A stretch of 64,000 nt of DNA from Corynebacterium pseudogenitalium (GCF_024453815.1 NZ_CP072934.1:868001-932000), one strand, 5' to 3'. Shown: positions 24,695 to 34,404, counted from the stretch's first letter. Program-made: numbers and translations. The notes: a model not told the origin generated them from the letters alone.

Positions 24695-25648
24695 ATGAGC
24701 GATATACATTCGACAGAAGTCTCCCAGAACGTCATCCTCCCGCAGTCAAAAGACGCAATCTTTTTGACGCTCACCATCGCACAAGGGCACGAGCGCGACG
24801 TAGTAGACATCATCGGTGGCCTTGCAGGGCTCGTCAACGGTGTCGGCTTCCGCTGGCCAGAGGCTCACTTAAGTGCGGTCCTCGGCATTGGCGCCTCGAT
24901 GTGGGACCGCCTCTTTACCGTGGAAAAGCCCGAAGGCCTCCACGAATTCGTCGAACTGCAAGGGGAGAAGCACCACGCGCCGTCGACACCAGGCGACCTG
25001 TTCTTCCACATCCGTGCCGACGAATATGACGTCGCATTCGAGCTTGCTCGCCGCATCACGAAACAGCTCGGTGACGCCATCGAAGACTTTGACGAGACGC
25101 ACGCTTTCCAGTACCAGGACTTCCGCGACCCTCTCGGGTTTGTCGACGGCACTGAGTCCCCGCGCGGCCAAGACGGCATCGCAACGGCGATTATCCGCGA
25201 AGGAAAGTGGGCGGGTGGCAGCCACATCGTGCTGCAAAAGTACGTCCACGATCTGAAAGCCTGGGACGATTTACCCGTCGAGGAGCAGGAGCGTGTCATC
25301 GGCCGAACGAAGCACGAAGACATCGAGTTCGACGACGACGCGAAACCGGCCAACAGTCACGTTGCTGTGAACTCGATCGAAGATGAAGACGGCGAATCGT
25401 TGGAGATCGTCCGCAACAACCTCACCTTCGGTGACGCAGCCGGCCAGCAGGGCACATTCTTTATGAGCTACGCGAAGGACGTCGCCATCACCGAGCGGAT
25501 GCTGCGCCGCATGTTCATCGGAGAGCCAGTTGGCAACTATGACAGAATCCTCGACTTTTCCACGGCACTCACCGGGTGCAACTTCTTTGCACCGCCGAAA
25601 ACATTCATGGAAAACGTCGAGGATTACGTCAAGGAAGAACTGCGCTAA
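24695..25648 (+). CDS. DyP-type haem peroxidase
   Basis: 317 residues from ATG 24695 (in-frame ATGs also at 24683 and 24686; MSDIHSTEVSQNVILPQSKDAIFL is the natural family start). The distal motif GFVDGTESPRG (about residue 150) provides the catalytic Asp. The likely proximal haem ligand is the His in NSHVAVNS, and FFMSYAKDV follows. It is a B-type-like enzyme without a Tat signal, so cytoplasmic or encapsulin-loaded. No encapsulin gene lies beside it in this window. The stop codon overlaps that of the convergent DUF4185 gene. Confidence 0.92.
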   Translation: MSDIHSTEVSQNVILPQSKDAIFLTLTIAQGHERDVVDIIGGLAGLVNGVGFRWPEAHLSAVLGIGASMWDRLFTVEKPEGLHEFVELQGEKHHAPSTPGDLFFHIRADEYDVAFELARRITKQLGDAIEDFDETHAFQYQDFRDPLGFVDGTESPRGQDGIATAIIREGKWAGGSHIVLQKYVHDLKAWDDLPVEEQERVIGRTKHEDIEFDDDAKPANSHVAVNSIEDEDGESLEIVRNNLTFGDAAGQQGTFFMSYAKDVAITERMLRRMFIGEPVGNYDRILDFSTALTGCNFFAPPKTFMENVEDYVKEELR

Positions 25649-27051
25649 CCCACAAGCTGCTGTAACTGCGGTGGTAGGTACTCGCGGATGGTAGGCCACG
25701 TCACCGCAGCGATTAAGCCCAGCCCGGCGAGCACACCAACCGTGATGAGCGCCGCCTTCGTCTTGGAACTGCCCTCCGAGGACATCAGGTTATCTTCGGC
25801 GTCCATGTCATCGGTCTGCGGTGGGTTTGGTGTGACGTTGACGTCGACATCGTTTTGGTCGTGCGGGCGCATCGCTTCAGGGTCAATACCGAAGAACGTG
25901 TCCAGGCCCTTGACGTTGAACTGCGTCGACATGTAGCGTTCGTTGGTGTTCGTGTTCCACTGCGAAATGACGACGTCGAGGTTCGCGATCGTGGAACCCG
26001 GTACGATGTACCCACCGTAAGGTTGGGAGAAATTCATCGGCGTCTGCTGAAAGTCCCAGTAGCCATTCTTGGCGATTGTCGCGACAGGCACGTCGTTCCA
26101 GCTTTGTGGCAGCGTATCCGAAATGCGGACCTCGACGGCGAGCGTGGCCTCGTTGAACATCACGAACACCCAGTGGTTGTCGATGTATCGCAGGTTCATC
26201 TCGCCGGCCTTGATCTTGTTACCGTGCAGGATCGCGCCAGCTTCGTTGCCCCACTCGTCGGTGTTGGGATTATATAGCTCCCAACTCTCTTGACTGCCAA
26301 TCTGCTCCTCGGTAAAGCGAGCCAGGTACACCGGGTGCTCGCGCTGGAAGCCGGACATCACTGCGTAGATGTAGCCGTCTGGCCCTTTTTCCCAAGAGAT
26401 GAGCTGGCCAAGGCCATTGAGGTAGTAGTTAGGGGTGCGCCCGATGCTCTTCCAGGTTTTCCCCTCGTCTGTGGACTTCCATGTCTGTGTCTCGAGCACA
26501 TTGCCGATGCCACGGTTCCACATGCCCTGCATGTACAGCGTTCCGTTGATGTTGATCACATCGGACGGGATGAGGGTCAGGTTGTCGCCTTCTTTCCGGT
26601 AGTAGTTGATCAGGCCGTATGCGTCACGGTGCCCCTTGAGCGGGCGAAGGATTTCGATCTGTCCGTTATTCATTCGCGCAACCACGCCAATGGGGCTGAT
26701 CCAGTCGCCTTCCCCAAACTTTTTGCCGCGGAATGAGTCGCCGAAGATCATCGCGAATTCGTCACCGTTGAGCGGTGTCATGGCGCCCAAGTCGCCGGCC
26801 CCAATGCCGACATGTGCAGCCCACGGGCCGAGCACATCACCCATGATTTGGACGACGGTGCCATCTGGCATCTTCATCGGTTTTTGCTTTGGCTTCGTCG
26901 GAAGATCTTCAGGGCCATGCGGCCGGATCGTAGGCCAGGCAGGCAAAATCGAGTTCGCTTGTGCGTGTGCGACAGGAATCGAAAGACCGGTCGCAGCAAG
27001 AGCAAGAGTAGTGGCACAGGCGATAATTCGGGTCAAAGGCGGCAAAGGCAT
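25645..27051 (-). CDS. exported, membrane-anchored DUF4185 protein (possible arabinan-active hydrolase)
   Basis: 468 residues with a signal peptide (about 1-30, ending AHAQA), a large DUF4185 domain (about 40-375), an Asp-rich linker and a C-terminal transmembrane helix (about 432-455). The domain starts with VVQIMGDVLGPW and IFGDSFRGKKFGEGDW and has the blade-like spacing of five-bladed propeller enzymes. Some DUF4185 proteins are endo-D-arabinanases (GH183), and corynebacterial walls contain D-arabinan, so a role in arabinogalactan turnover is plausible. Activity is inferred. Confidence 0.82.
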   Translation of the reverse strand: MPLPPLTRIIACATTLALAATGLSIPVAHAQANSILPAWPTIRPHGPEDLPTKPKQKPMKMPDGTVVQIMGDVLGPWAAHVGIGAGDLGAMTPLNGDEFAMIFGDSFRGKKFGEGDWISPIGVVARMNNGQIEILRPLKGHRDAYGLINYYRKEGDNLTLIPSDVININGTLYMQGMWNRGIGNVLETQTWKSTDEGKTWKSIGRTPNYYLNGLGQLISWEKGPDGYIYAVMSGFQREHPVYLARFTEEQIGSQESWELYNPNTDEWGNEAGAILHGNKIKAGEMNLRYIDNHWVFVMFNEATLAVEVRISDTLPQSWNDVPVATIAKNGYWDFQQTPMNFSQPYGGYIVPGSTIANLDVVISQWNTNTNERYMSTQFNVKGLDTFFGIDPEAMRPHDQNDVDVNVTPNPPQTDDMDAEDNLMSSEGSSKTKAALITVGVLAGLGLIAAVTWPTIREYLPPQLQQLVG

Positions 27052-27156
27052 GGGGCTCCTGGGATGAAACGTCGTGAGGCAAAATATTCGACGTCCCCTT
27101 TCACCGCAGCAGGCTGTGGGGAAGTGGACGTCGATAATTATTGGGCGAATATTGGG

Positions 27157-27654
27157 TTAGTTCGAAGAATCGTTGCGCTGACCAAGACCCGAGTCCAGGC
27201 GCAGCAGTCCAGAACCATCATTGCCGACAAGTGTCAGCTGGTCAACAATCTCGGAAACCGTTGCCTCTTCGCTGATCTGCTCGTCGAGGAACCACGTGAT
27301 GAGGGAGCGGGAATCGAAGTCCTTGACCTCATCGGCGATGCCAGCGATGTTTCGAATCATCGCGGAGACCTTGCGCTCGTGCTCAAGCGCCGCCTGGAAC
27401 GCCGCCAGTGGGGAATCGATCGAAGGTGCGTCGAGTGCGACGGTGTGCAAGGTGACGTCGTGACCCCGGTCGATGAGGTGCGTTGCGAACTTCTCTGCGT
27501 GGTCGCACTCTTCCTGCGCCTGCTCAGCAAACCAGGATGCGAAGCCCGGGAAAGACTGTGCCTCCATGGTGTAGGCGAGCTGGCGGTACAGCAGTGCCGC
27601 CTGGTATTCCGCAGTGACCTGCTCGTTCATTGCATCTTGCAATTTCTTGTCCAT
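27157..27654 (-). CDS. ftn: ferritin
   Basis: 165 residues from ATG 27654, preceded by AAAGGAG at ideal spacing (a TTG two codons earlier is not needed). Ferroxidase-centre residues are visible in EQVTAEYQAALLYRQL and in EECDHAEKFATHL; later helices carry the remaining ligands. It oxidises and stores iron as a 24-mer in the cytoplasm. In C. glutamicum the ftn gene is activated by DtxR. A DtxR-like box is found upstream, beyond the likely -10 (TAAAAT on the minus strand near 27704). Confidence 0.93.
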   Translation of the reverse strand: MDKKLQDAMNEQVTAEYQAALLYRQLAYTMEAQSFPGFASWFAEQAQEECDHAEKFATHLIDRGHDVTLHTVALDAPSIDSPLAAFQAALEHERKVSAMIRNIAGIADEVKDFDSRSLITWFLDEQISEEATVSEIVDQLTLVGNDGSGLLRLDSGLGQRNDSSN

Positions 27655-27735
27655 AGTCAAGCTCCTTTGAAGGTGTAGTTGAAAACTGATGTTACGGCGC
27701 TATTTTACGCCTGCGAGGCAAAAATGCATCAAAAG

Positions 27736-27754
27736 TAAGGGTATCCTAATCAAT
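27736..27754. promoter_or_regulatory. DtxR-like iron box between ftn and fdhA
   Basis: TAAGGGTATCCTAATCAAT matches 13 of 19 positions of the DtxR consensus TTAGGTTAGCCTAACCTAA. It is 82 bases upstream of the ftn ATG and 55 bases upstream of the fdhA ATG. For ftn it would lie above the promoter (activator position), and for fdhA it could overlap the promoter. Confidence 0.45.
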
Positions 27755-27808
27755 GACCTGAGGGTATGTCGATGGGGAACCTTCGCAAAATGGGCTATCC
27801 TTGCCGGT

Positions 27809-30800
27809 ATGTCTCGTTTTAGTCCCTTAAATTGGCCGGTTGTGCGCCAGATACGCGGTGGTGACGCCTTCGCCCGAGGCGAAAACACCGAATCTGCGCG
27901 CAGCCAAGAAATGGAAGGCCGCATTGTAGAAGCGGACCGCGTTGTCAAGAGCGTGTGTCCGTACTGCGCTGTTGGCTGTGGCCAGCGCGTATATGTAAAA
28001 GACAATAAGGTCATTCAAATTGAAGGCGACCCGGATTCTCCGCACTCACGCGGACGCCTGTGCCCGAAGGGTGCAGCTTCCGAGCAGCTCGTCAACGCGG
28101 AAAACCGCGTGACCGACATTCTGTACCGAGCACCGCGCTCCAAGGAATGGGTCAAGCTTGACCGCGAAACCGCCATGGAAATGGTCGTCGACAGGTTCCT
28201 CGAAGCCCGTGAAAACGGCTGGCAGGACTTCGACGACAAGGGGCGCCCTGTGCGTCGAACCATGGGCATCGCAGGCCTGGGCGGCGCCGCGATGGATAAC
28301 GAGGAAAACTACCTGATCAAGAAGCTGTGGACTGCAGCGGGCGCGGTGCAGGTAGAAAACCAAGCTCGTATATGACACTCTTCCACGGTTCCCAGTTTGG
28401 GATCCTCGTTTGGACGCGGTGGAGCGACCCAGCCACTGCAGGACATGGCGAATGCGGACTGCATTGTCATCCAAGGGTCTAACATGGCCGAAGCGCACCC
28501 AGTTGGGTTCCAGTGGGTCATGGAGGCGAAGGCGCGTGGTGCACGAATCATCCACGTTGACCCTCGATTCACGCGTACGTCGGCGATGGCGCATAAGCAC
28601 ATCCCGATTCGTGGTGGTACCGACATTATTCTGTTGGGTGCTGTCATCAACTACGTGCTGGAAAACAACCTGTACTTCGAGGAGTACGTCAAGGCATTCA
28701 CCAACGCTTCGACGTTGATCAGTGAGGAGTTCCAGGACACCGAGGACCTCGAAGGTCTGTTCTCTGGATACGACCCTGAAACGGGCGGCTACTCCAACGA
28801 GTCGTGGCAGGCGCGCAAGAAATGGGATGCGCAGACTTCGTGGGACGTTGAGAAGGATGAAACCCTTCAGGATCCGCGAACAGTCTTCCAGATTTTGAAG
28901 CGCCACTACTCCCGCTACACCCCGCAGGTTGTTGCTGAGTCGTGTGGTATTTCCGAGGAGGACTTCTACTTCCTCGCGAACTCGATTGCGGAGAACTCTG
29001 GCCGCGATCGCACTACCTGCTTCGCGTACGCGCTTGGCTGGACTCAGCACACGTTGGGCGCACAGTTCATCCGTACGTGTGCGATCCTGCAGACGCTGAT
29101 GGGCAACATCGGCCGTCCGGGTTCGGGCATCATGGCGCTGCGTGGCCACGCATCGATTCAGGGCTCCACGGACGTGCCGACGCTGTTCCACATCCTGCCT
29201 GGCTACCTGCCGATGCCGCAGTCCACGCACCAGACGTGGGACGAGTACTTGGCAGCAGTGTCGAAGCGTGATCAGAAGGGCTTCTGGCAGACCGGCGACA
29301 CCTTCGCTGTGTCGTTGATGAAGGCCTACTGGGGTGACGCCGCAACCGAGGAGAACAACTGGGGCATGGACCTCATGCCAAGGTTGACTGGTGCGCACTC
29401 GACGTACCACACGCTGCAGCTGATGAACCAGGGGCTTGTCGACGGCTACTTCGTCTTCGGCCAGAACCCTGCGGTTGCGCAGTCGAACGGTCGCATTCAG
29501 CGCATGGCGCTGACCAAGCTGAAGTGGCTCGTCGTACGTGATTTCTCTGAAATCGAAACGGCAACGTTCTGGAAGGACTCTCCAGAGGTGCAGTCCGGTG
29601 AGATTTCGCCGGAGGAGATCGACACTGAGGTGTTCCTCTTCCCAGCTGCGAACCACGTTGAGAAGGCAGGTACGTTTACCCAGACCTCGCGCGTGCTGCA
29701 GTGGCGCTACAAGGCCAAGGATGCGCCGGGCGATGCCGAGAGTGACCTCGAGTTCTTCTACGACTTGGGACTTCGCTTGAAGGAGCGAGTCAAGGACTCG
29801 ACCGACCCGCGCGACGTGCCGTTGCAGAAGATCACCTGGGACTACGAGTGCGATGAGCACGGTGAGATTCTGCCGGAGTCGGTGCTGAAGGAGATCAACG
29901 GCTACTACCTCGACGGTCCTCGCAAGGGACAACTCGTAGACAAGTTTGCGGATCTCAAGGCTGACGGCTCAACCTCCTCCGGCTGCTGGATTTACTGTGG
30001 TGTGTACGCCGACGACGTCAACCGTTCGGCGAACAAGCGCCCAGGCCAGGAGCAGAACGCGATGGCGTTGGAGTGGGGCTGGGCATGGCCAATGAACCGC
30101 CGCGTGCTCTACAACCGTGCTTCTGCGGATCCGGATGGCAAGCCATGGTCGGAGCGCAAGAAGCTGGTCTGGTGGAACGAGGACAAGGAGCTGTGGGAGT
30201 CCGACGATGTTGTGGACTTCCCGGTCAACCGCGCACCTGGGTTTAAGCCAGAGCGCGACGCGGTTGGTCCTGCGGCGCTTGCCGGTGATGATGCGTTCAT
30301 CATGCAGCCTGACGGCAAGGCTTGGCTGTTCGCGCCAACCGGAATGGTTGACGGCCCGATGCCGACGCACTACGAACCGCAGGAGTCCCCGTTTGCGAAC
30401 CCGCTGTACAAGCAGCAGCAGTCGCCGTCGCGAATTGTGATGCGTGGGGAGGACAACCTCTCGGCGCCGAACTTTGGCGAGCCGGGTGTTGGCGTGTACC
30501 CGTACATGCTGAACACCTACCGTCTGACGGAGGCGTACACCTCTGGTTCGATGACGAGAAGCTTGCCGTTCTTGGCGGAGTTGCAGCCGGAGCTGTTCTG
30601 TGAGGTCTCGCATAAGCTGGCCGAAGCGGTCGGTCTCAAGAATGGTGACTGGGCGACGATCATCTCGCCGCGCAACGCCATCGAGGCGCGAGTGCTGGTC
30701 ACGGAGCGCATGAAGACTCTGGTCATTGACGGTCACGAGTTCCAGCAGATTGGTATGCCGTACCACTTCGGCGCAGGTTCTTACGCCGAGGTCGAAGGCG

Positions 30801-31078
30801 ATGGACCGAACGACCTTTTGGGCATCATGCTGGACCCGAACGTCAACATCCAGGCGTCGAAGGTTTCCGCGGTTGATATCCGGCCGGGCCGACGCCCGCG
30901 CGGCGAGGACCGCATGAAGCTGGTGCGTGAGTACCAGCGCCGTGCGCGCCTGACGGAGGACACCGGTACCAAGCTGACCGACGAGTCGAAAGACGTCATC
31001 GTTGGTGAGCAGCTCGGTGACACCGAGGCGGCGAAGTACGACTCGACGAAGAAGAATATGGCGAACGGGGAAGGATAG
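27809..31078 (+). CDS. fdhA: selenocysteine formate dehydrogenase, catalytic alpha subunit (FdnG/FdoG type)
   Basis: 1089 residues including Sec189, encoded by the in-frame TGA at 28373-28375 within the FdnG-type context QARI-U-HSSTV. It oxidises formate to CO2 at a bis-molybdopterin Mo/W centre. An N-terminal [4Fe-4S] cluster is bound by C50, C53, C57 and C85 (CPYCAVGC...LCPKG). The remainder follows E. coli FdnG in order (MEAKARGARIIHVDPRFTRTS; ALGWTQHTLGAQFIRT; MPYHFGAGSYAE). There is no Tat signal, so it should stay in the cytoplasm. The frame is open on both sides of the UGA. First of three fdh genes. Confidence 0.96.
28373..28405 (+). promoter_or_regulatory. SECIS-like element directing UGA readthrough in fdhA
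   Basis: Nineteen bases after the UGA there is a small apical loop (GUU, 28395-28397). It closes a stem of 28387-28394 with 28398-28405: seven pairs and one U-U mismatch. A G at the start of the loop and the UGA-to-loop distance both fit bacterial SECIS rules. SelB encoded at 35702 would bind it. Confidence 0.7.
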
Positions 31079-31087
31079 GTTTTGACG

Positions 31088-32086
31088 ATGAAAACGAAGA
31101 ATCAGATCACCGAATCCCCAGCCAACATCGGGTACGAGAAGGAGGCTCGCAAGGCTTTCTTCACGGATACGTCGATTTGTATTGGCTGCAAGGCGTGTGA
31201 GGTTGCATGTAAAGAATGGAACCGAAACCCGCAGGACGGCTACAAGTTGTCTGGTAACTCCTACGACAACACCGGTTCGCTGAACGCGGACACGTGGCGC
31301 CACGTGGCGTTCATTGAGCAGGGCGAGGACCGGATTCTGCAGGCTCGTGAAGAGGGTGCAAAGCTCGTCGGGCTTGGAATGCCGAGCGTCAAGCCTGCCG
31401 AAGAGGCTTCCACCCGCGCGGTATTGCCGGATACTCCGGATTTCCGCTGGCTGATGTCCTCCGACGTGTGCAAGCACTGCACGAACGCTGGTTGCTTGGA
31501 CGTGTGCCCGACGGGTGCGTTGTTCCGCACCGAGCACGGCACCGTCGTCGTACAGGATGACGTCTGCAATGGCTGCGGTACCTGCGTTGCTGGCTGCCCG
31601 TTCGGCGTCATTGAGCGTCGTAGCGATGGTGGCGTTCGCAAGCGCAACGAGCGTTCCGGCAAGGGTGAGGACTTCACACCTGGTGAGAGCGCGCCGATTA
31701 AGAACATCGGGGTGGCTCAGAAGTGCACCATGTGCTTCGACCGCCTTCAGGTGGGCGAGCAGCCGGCGTGTGCCAAGACCTGCCCGACGACGTCAATCAA
31801 GTACGGCACCTACGATGAAATGCTCGCGCTTGCGAAGGCGCGCGTGAAGGAACTGCACGCGCAGGGTATGACGGAAGCTCGCCTGTATGGCGCAAACCAG
31901 AACGACGGCGTAGGCGGTACAGGATCAATCTTCCTGCTGCTGGATGCGCCAGAGGTCTACGGGCTTCCACCAGACCCAGTGGTTCCAACGGCGAACTTGC
32001 CGGAGCTGGCGAAGCGCGGCGTCATTGCCGCAGCCGGAATGGTTGGCACTATTGCAGCCGCGGTCCTGATCGGAGGTAGGAAGTAA
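31088..32086 (+). CDS. fdhB: formate dehydrogenase iron-sulfur (beta) subunit
   Basis: About 332 residues. The ATG at 31088 is used (an alternative TTG lies at 31082). Four cysteine groups of the CxxCxxCxxxC type are present (ICIGCKACEVACKEW; CKHCTNAGCLDVCP; CNGCGTCVAGCPFGV; CTMCFDRLQVGEQPACAKTCP), giving four [4Fe-4S] clusters that carry electrons from FdhA. A C-terminal hydrophobic helix (GVIAAAGMVGTIAAAVLIGG) should fix it to the membrane, as in FdnH. It begins ten bases after fdhA. Confidence 0.94.
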   Translation: MKTKNQITESPANIGYEKEARKAFFTDTSICIGCKACEVACKEWNRNPQDGYKLSGNSYDNTGSLNADTWRHVAFIEQGEDRILQAREEGAKLVGLGMPSVKPAEEASTRAVLPDTPDFRWLMSSDVCKHCTNAGCLDVCPTGALFRTEHGTVVVQDDVCNGCGTCVAGCPFGVIERRSDGGVRKRNERSGKGEDFTPGESAPIKNIGVAQKCTMCFDRLQVGEQPACAKTCPTTSIKYGTYDEMLALAKARVKELHAQGMTEARLYGANQNDGVGGTGSIFLLLDAPEVYGLPPDPVVPTANLPELAKRGVIAAAGMVGTIAAAVLIGGRK

Positions 32087-33181
32087 ATGGCTGAGTTTGA
32101 TAGCTACCGTCCACCGCAGGAGCCGCGTCGTCCGCGGCGACGTGATCAAGCGGAAGGCGAGCGCCCACGGGGCCCGAAGAAGCGTCGTGGCGAAGAGCTG
32201 ATGGTGCCGGAGGCAAGCTTCGAGCACTTTGACTCCTACTACGGCAAGCCGATTGTGAAGTTCCCGCCGTGGGAGTGGCCGATTGGTGTCTACTTCTTCC
32301 TCGGCGGCCTCGCCGGAGGTTCCTCCTTGTTGGCCGTGGGAGCTGACGCGACAGGCAACAAGGAGCTGCGTCGCAACATGCGGATTAGTTCGATGGCTGC
32401 CGCCGCGGTGGGCTCCGGTTGCCTGGTGCTCGACCTTGGTCGCCCGGAGCGCTTGCTGAACATGTTCCGCGTGTTCAAGTTGTCATCTCCGATGAGTGTC
32501 GGTTCGTGGCTGCTGGGCTCGTTCTCCGCGTTGCAGGGGCTTGCTATGCTTCCGGAACTCGACGAGCTGACTGGCAAGAAGCTGCCGCTGCCAAGCCCGC
32601 TGCGCTCGTTTATTGAGTTCGCAGCGACCCCGGCTGGTATTGCTGGCGGTGTGCTTGCCTCGCCGCTCGCGGCGTACACCGCGGTGCTGATCGGCAACAC
32701 GTCGGTGCCTGCATGGCAGGAGGCGGGCAAGAACCTACCGTTCGTGTTCGTATCATCTGCGACCGCAGCGACGGGTGGCATGGGCTTGCTCACCACTTCG
32801 ACGGAGAATGCTGCTGTGCCGCGAGCACTCGGTGTCGTGGGCGCAGCCGCCGATGTCGCAGCGACGTCCTACATGACGAGCCAACTGGACGACGTCTCTA
32901 AGGAAGCGTTTTCCACGGGCAAGGCAGGCAAGCTTTTCAAGGCTTCCGAGGTTTGCCTCGCGGTTGGTGGCGTTGGCGCGCTGTTCAGTAAAAAGAGTCG
33001 AGTACTCGCAGGTATTTCGGGTGTCGCGTTGATGGCGGGGTCCTGCCTGACTCGTTTCGCGGTGCTCGAGGCCGGTAAGCAGTCCACCGAGGACCCGAAG
33101 TACGTCGTTGAACCGCAGCGGGAGCGCCTGCGCAAGCGCCGTGAAGCGGGCAAGGTTGATGACGGCATCACTACCGCCTAG
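32087..33181 (+). CDS. NrfD/PsrC-like membrane subunit of formate dehydrogenase
   Basis: 364 residues. A hydrophilic, Arg/Pro-rich N-terminus (about 1-60) is followed by FPPWEWPIGVYFFLGGLAGGSSLL, the NrfD signature, and eight or so membrane helices to about residue 330. It starts directly at the fdhB stop. It should anchor the complex and pass electrons to menaquinone, in place of the cytochrome b subunit of E. coli FdnI. With no Tat signal on FdhA, formate is presumably oxidised on the cytoplasmic side. Confidence 0.88.
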   Translation: MAEFDSYRPPQEPRRPRRRDQAEGERPRGPKKRRGEELMVPEASFEHFDSYYGKPIVKFPPWEWPIGVYFFLGGLAGGSSLLAVGADATGNKELRRNMRISSMAAAAVGSGCLVLDLGRPERLLNMFRVFKLSSPMSVGSWLLGSFSALQGLAMLPELDELTGKKLPLPSPLRSFIEFAATPAGIAGGVLASPLAAYTAVLIGNTSVPAWQEAGKNLPFVFVSSATAATGGMGLLTTSTENAAVPRALGVVGAAADVAATSYMTSQLDDVSKEAFSTGKAGKLFKASEVCLAVGGVGALFSKKSRVLAGISGVALMAGSCLTRFAVLEAGKQSTEDPKYVVEPQRERLRKRREAGKVDDGITTA

Positions 33182-33201
33182 CTGCTACTGGAGCTAAGAC
33201 G

Positions 33202-33244
33202 CAACACTGCCCCTCTCACACACCGTGTTGGAGGGGCAGTGTTG
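33202..33244. terminator. bidirectional terminator between fdh operon and selD
   Basis: A perfect 14-bp stem, CAACACTGCCCCTC (33202-33215) with GAGGGGCAGTGTTG (33231-33244), has a 15-base loop and T-rich sequence after it. It serves both converging units. Confidence 0.88.
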
Positions 33245-33266
33245 TATTTCTAGTTTGGTATTTCGG

Positions 33267-34256
33267 CTACTTCACCTGAACGCGGCCAGTGCCGGCGACG
33301 GTTTCGCCGATGACGGGGTAGCCGGGGATCTCGCCGATGACGAGCAGCCCGCCGGAAGTCTGGGCGTCCGCAAGGAGCAGCAGCTCGTCGCCGTCCAGAT
33401 CAGAGTCGATGTTGGGGCGTACCCAGTCAAGGTTGCGCTTCGAGCCACCAGGGATGTAGCCGGCCTCGAGCGTTTCACGGGCGCCGTCGATAAATGGGAC
33501 CTTCGTGTGGTCGATGACGGCGTCGATCCCGGAAGCGCGTGCCATCTTGAACAAGTGGCCGAGGAGTCCGAAACCAGTGACGTCGGTGGCGGCTTTCACA
33601 CCGGCGGCGACTGCCTTTTCGGAGGCTTCCTTGTTCAGCGTGGTCATTACTTCGATGGCCTGCGGGAAGACATCGCCGGTTGCCTTGTGGCGGTTGTTCA
33701 GTAGGCCAGAGCCGATCGGCTTGGTCAAGGTGATGGGCAGGCCGGCCTCTGCGGCGTCGTTGCGCATGAGCTTGGCCGGGTCCACGATGCCGGTGGCAGC
33801 CATGCCGTAGATCGGCTCGGGTGCGGTGATCGAGTGCCCGCCGGTCACGCTGATGCCGGCTGCGGTGGCAGCGTCCAGGCCACCGTGCAGTACGTCGCGG
33901 ATGAGCTCTGAGGGGAGGACATCCCGTGGCCAGGCGAGCAGGTTGATGGCGGTGATTGGGGTGCCGCCCATCGCGTAGACGTCTGAGAGCGCGTTGACGG
34001 CCGCGATCTTGCCCCAGGTGTAGGCGTCATCGAAGACCGGGGTGAAGAAGTCGGCTGTGGAGATGACGGCGAGGTCGTCGCGGACGTGAATCGCGGAGGC
34101 GTCGTCGCCGTCGTCGAGGCCAACGATCACGTTGGGGTCAGCGAATCCAACCAGTCCCTGGACGGCTTCTTCGAGCTCACCGGGTGGAATCTTGCACGCA
34201 CACCCGCCACCGGATGCGTACTGGGTCAAACGAATCTTAGAATTATCAGCAGTCAT
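33267..34256 (-). CDS. selD: selenide, water dikinase (selenophosphate synthetase)
   Basis: 329 residues from ATG 34256, giving the family start MTADNSKIRLTQYASGGGCACKIPP. Cys residues stand at the catalytic site (GCACK), so this SelD is not itself a selenoprotein. Later PurM-like motifs include NVIVGLDDGDDASAI, DVYAMGGTPITAINLLAWP, and TGFGLLGHL. It makes selenophosphate for SelA. It diverges from selC with only 24 bases between start codon and tRNA, so the two promoters must overlap or lie inside the coding region. Confidence 0.95.
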   Translation of the reverse strand: MTADNSKIRLTQYASGGGCACKIPPGELEEAVQGLVGFADPNVIVGLDDGDDASAIHVRDDLAVISTADFFTPVFDDAYTWGKIAAVNALSDVYAMGGTPITAINLLAWPRDVLPSELIRDVLHGGLDAATAAGISVTGGHSITAPEPIYGMAATGIVDPAKLMRNDAAEAGLPITLTKPIGSGLLNNRHKATGDVFPQAIEVMTTLNKEASEKAVAAGVKAATDVTGFGLLGHLFKMARASGIDAVIDHTKVPFIDGARETLEAGYIPGGSKRNLDWVRPNIDSDLDGDELLLLADAQTSGGLLVIGEIPGYPVIGETVAGTGRVQVK

Positions 34257-34280
34257 ACCTACATGGTAGCGTTGCTTTTC

Positions 34281-34375
34281 GGAGGCGTACGTGTCCTGGT
34301 GGCCACCCCAGTCTTCAAAACTGGTGAGGTCGAGCATCTCGGCCTGGCAGGTTCGATTCCTGTCCGTCTCCGCCA
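34281..34375 (+). tRNA. selC: tRNA-Sec (anticodon UCA), CCA encoded
   Basis: 95 bases including a genomic CCA. Visible parts: acceptor start GGAGGCG pairing with CGTCTCC, anticodon stem CCAGT/ACTGG around CTTCAAA (anticodon 34315-34317), and a T arm with GGTTCGATTCC. The long variable arm has an 8-bp stem (AGGTCGAG/CTCGGCCT) and a CAT loop. The eighth acceptor position is a T-C mismatch, where most bacterial tRNA-Sec have a pair. It precedes selA by 29 bases. Confidence 0.96.
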
Positions 34376-34404
34376 AAACGTTGTGTTGTTGTAAGGGGAA
34401 GCAC

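Noticed and set aside
28046..31537. Very long open frames on the minus strand opposite fdhA and fdhB (628 and 522 codons)
   Set aside because: They lie antisense to well-conserved fdh genes, have Arg/His/Val-rich low-information products and no family features. They are codon-bias shadows of high-GC genes.
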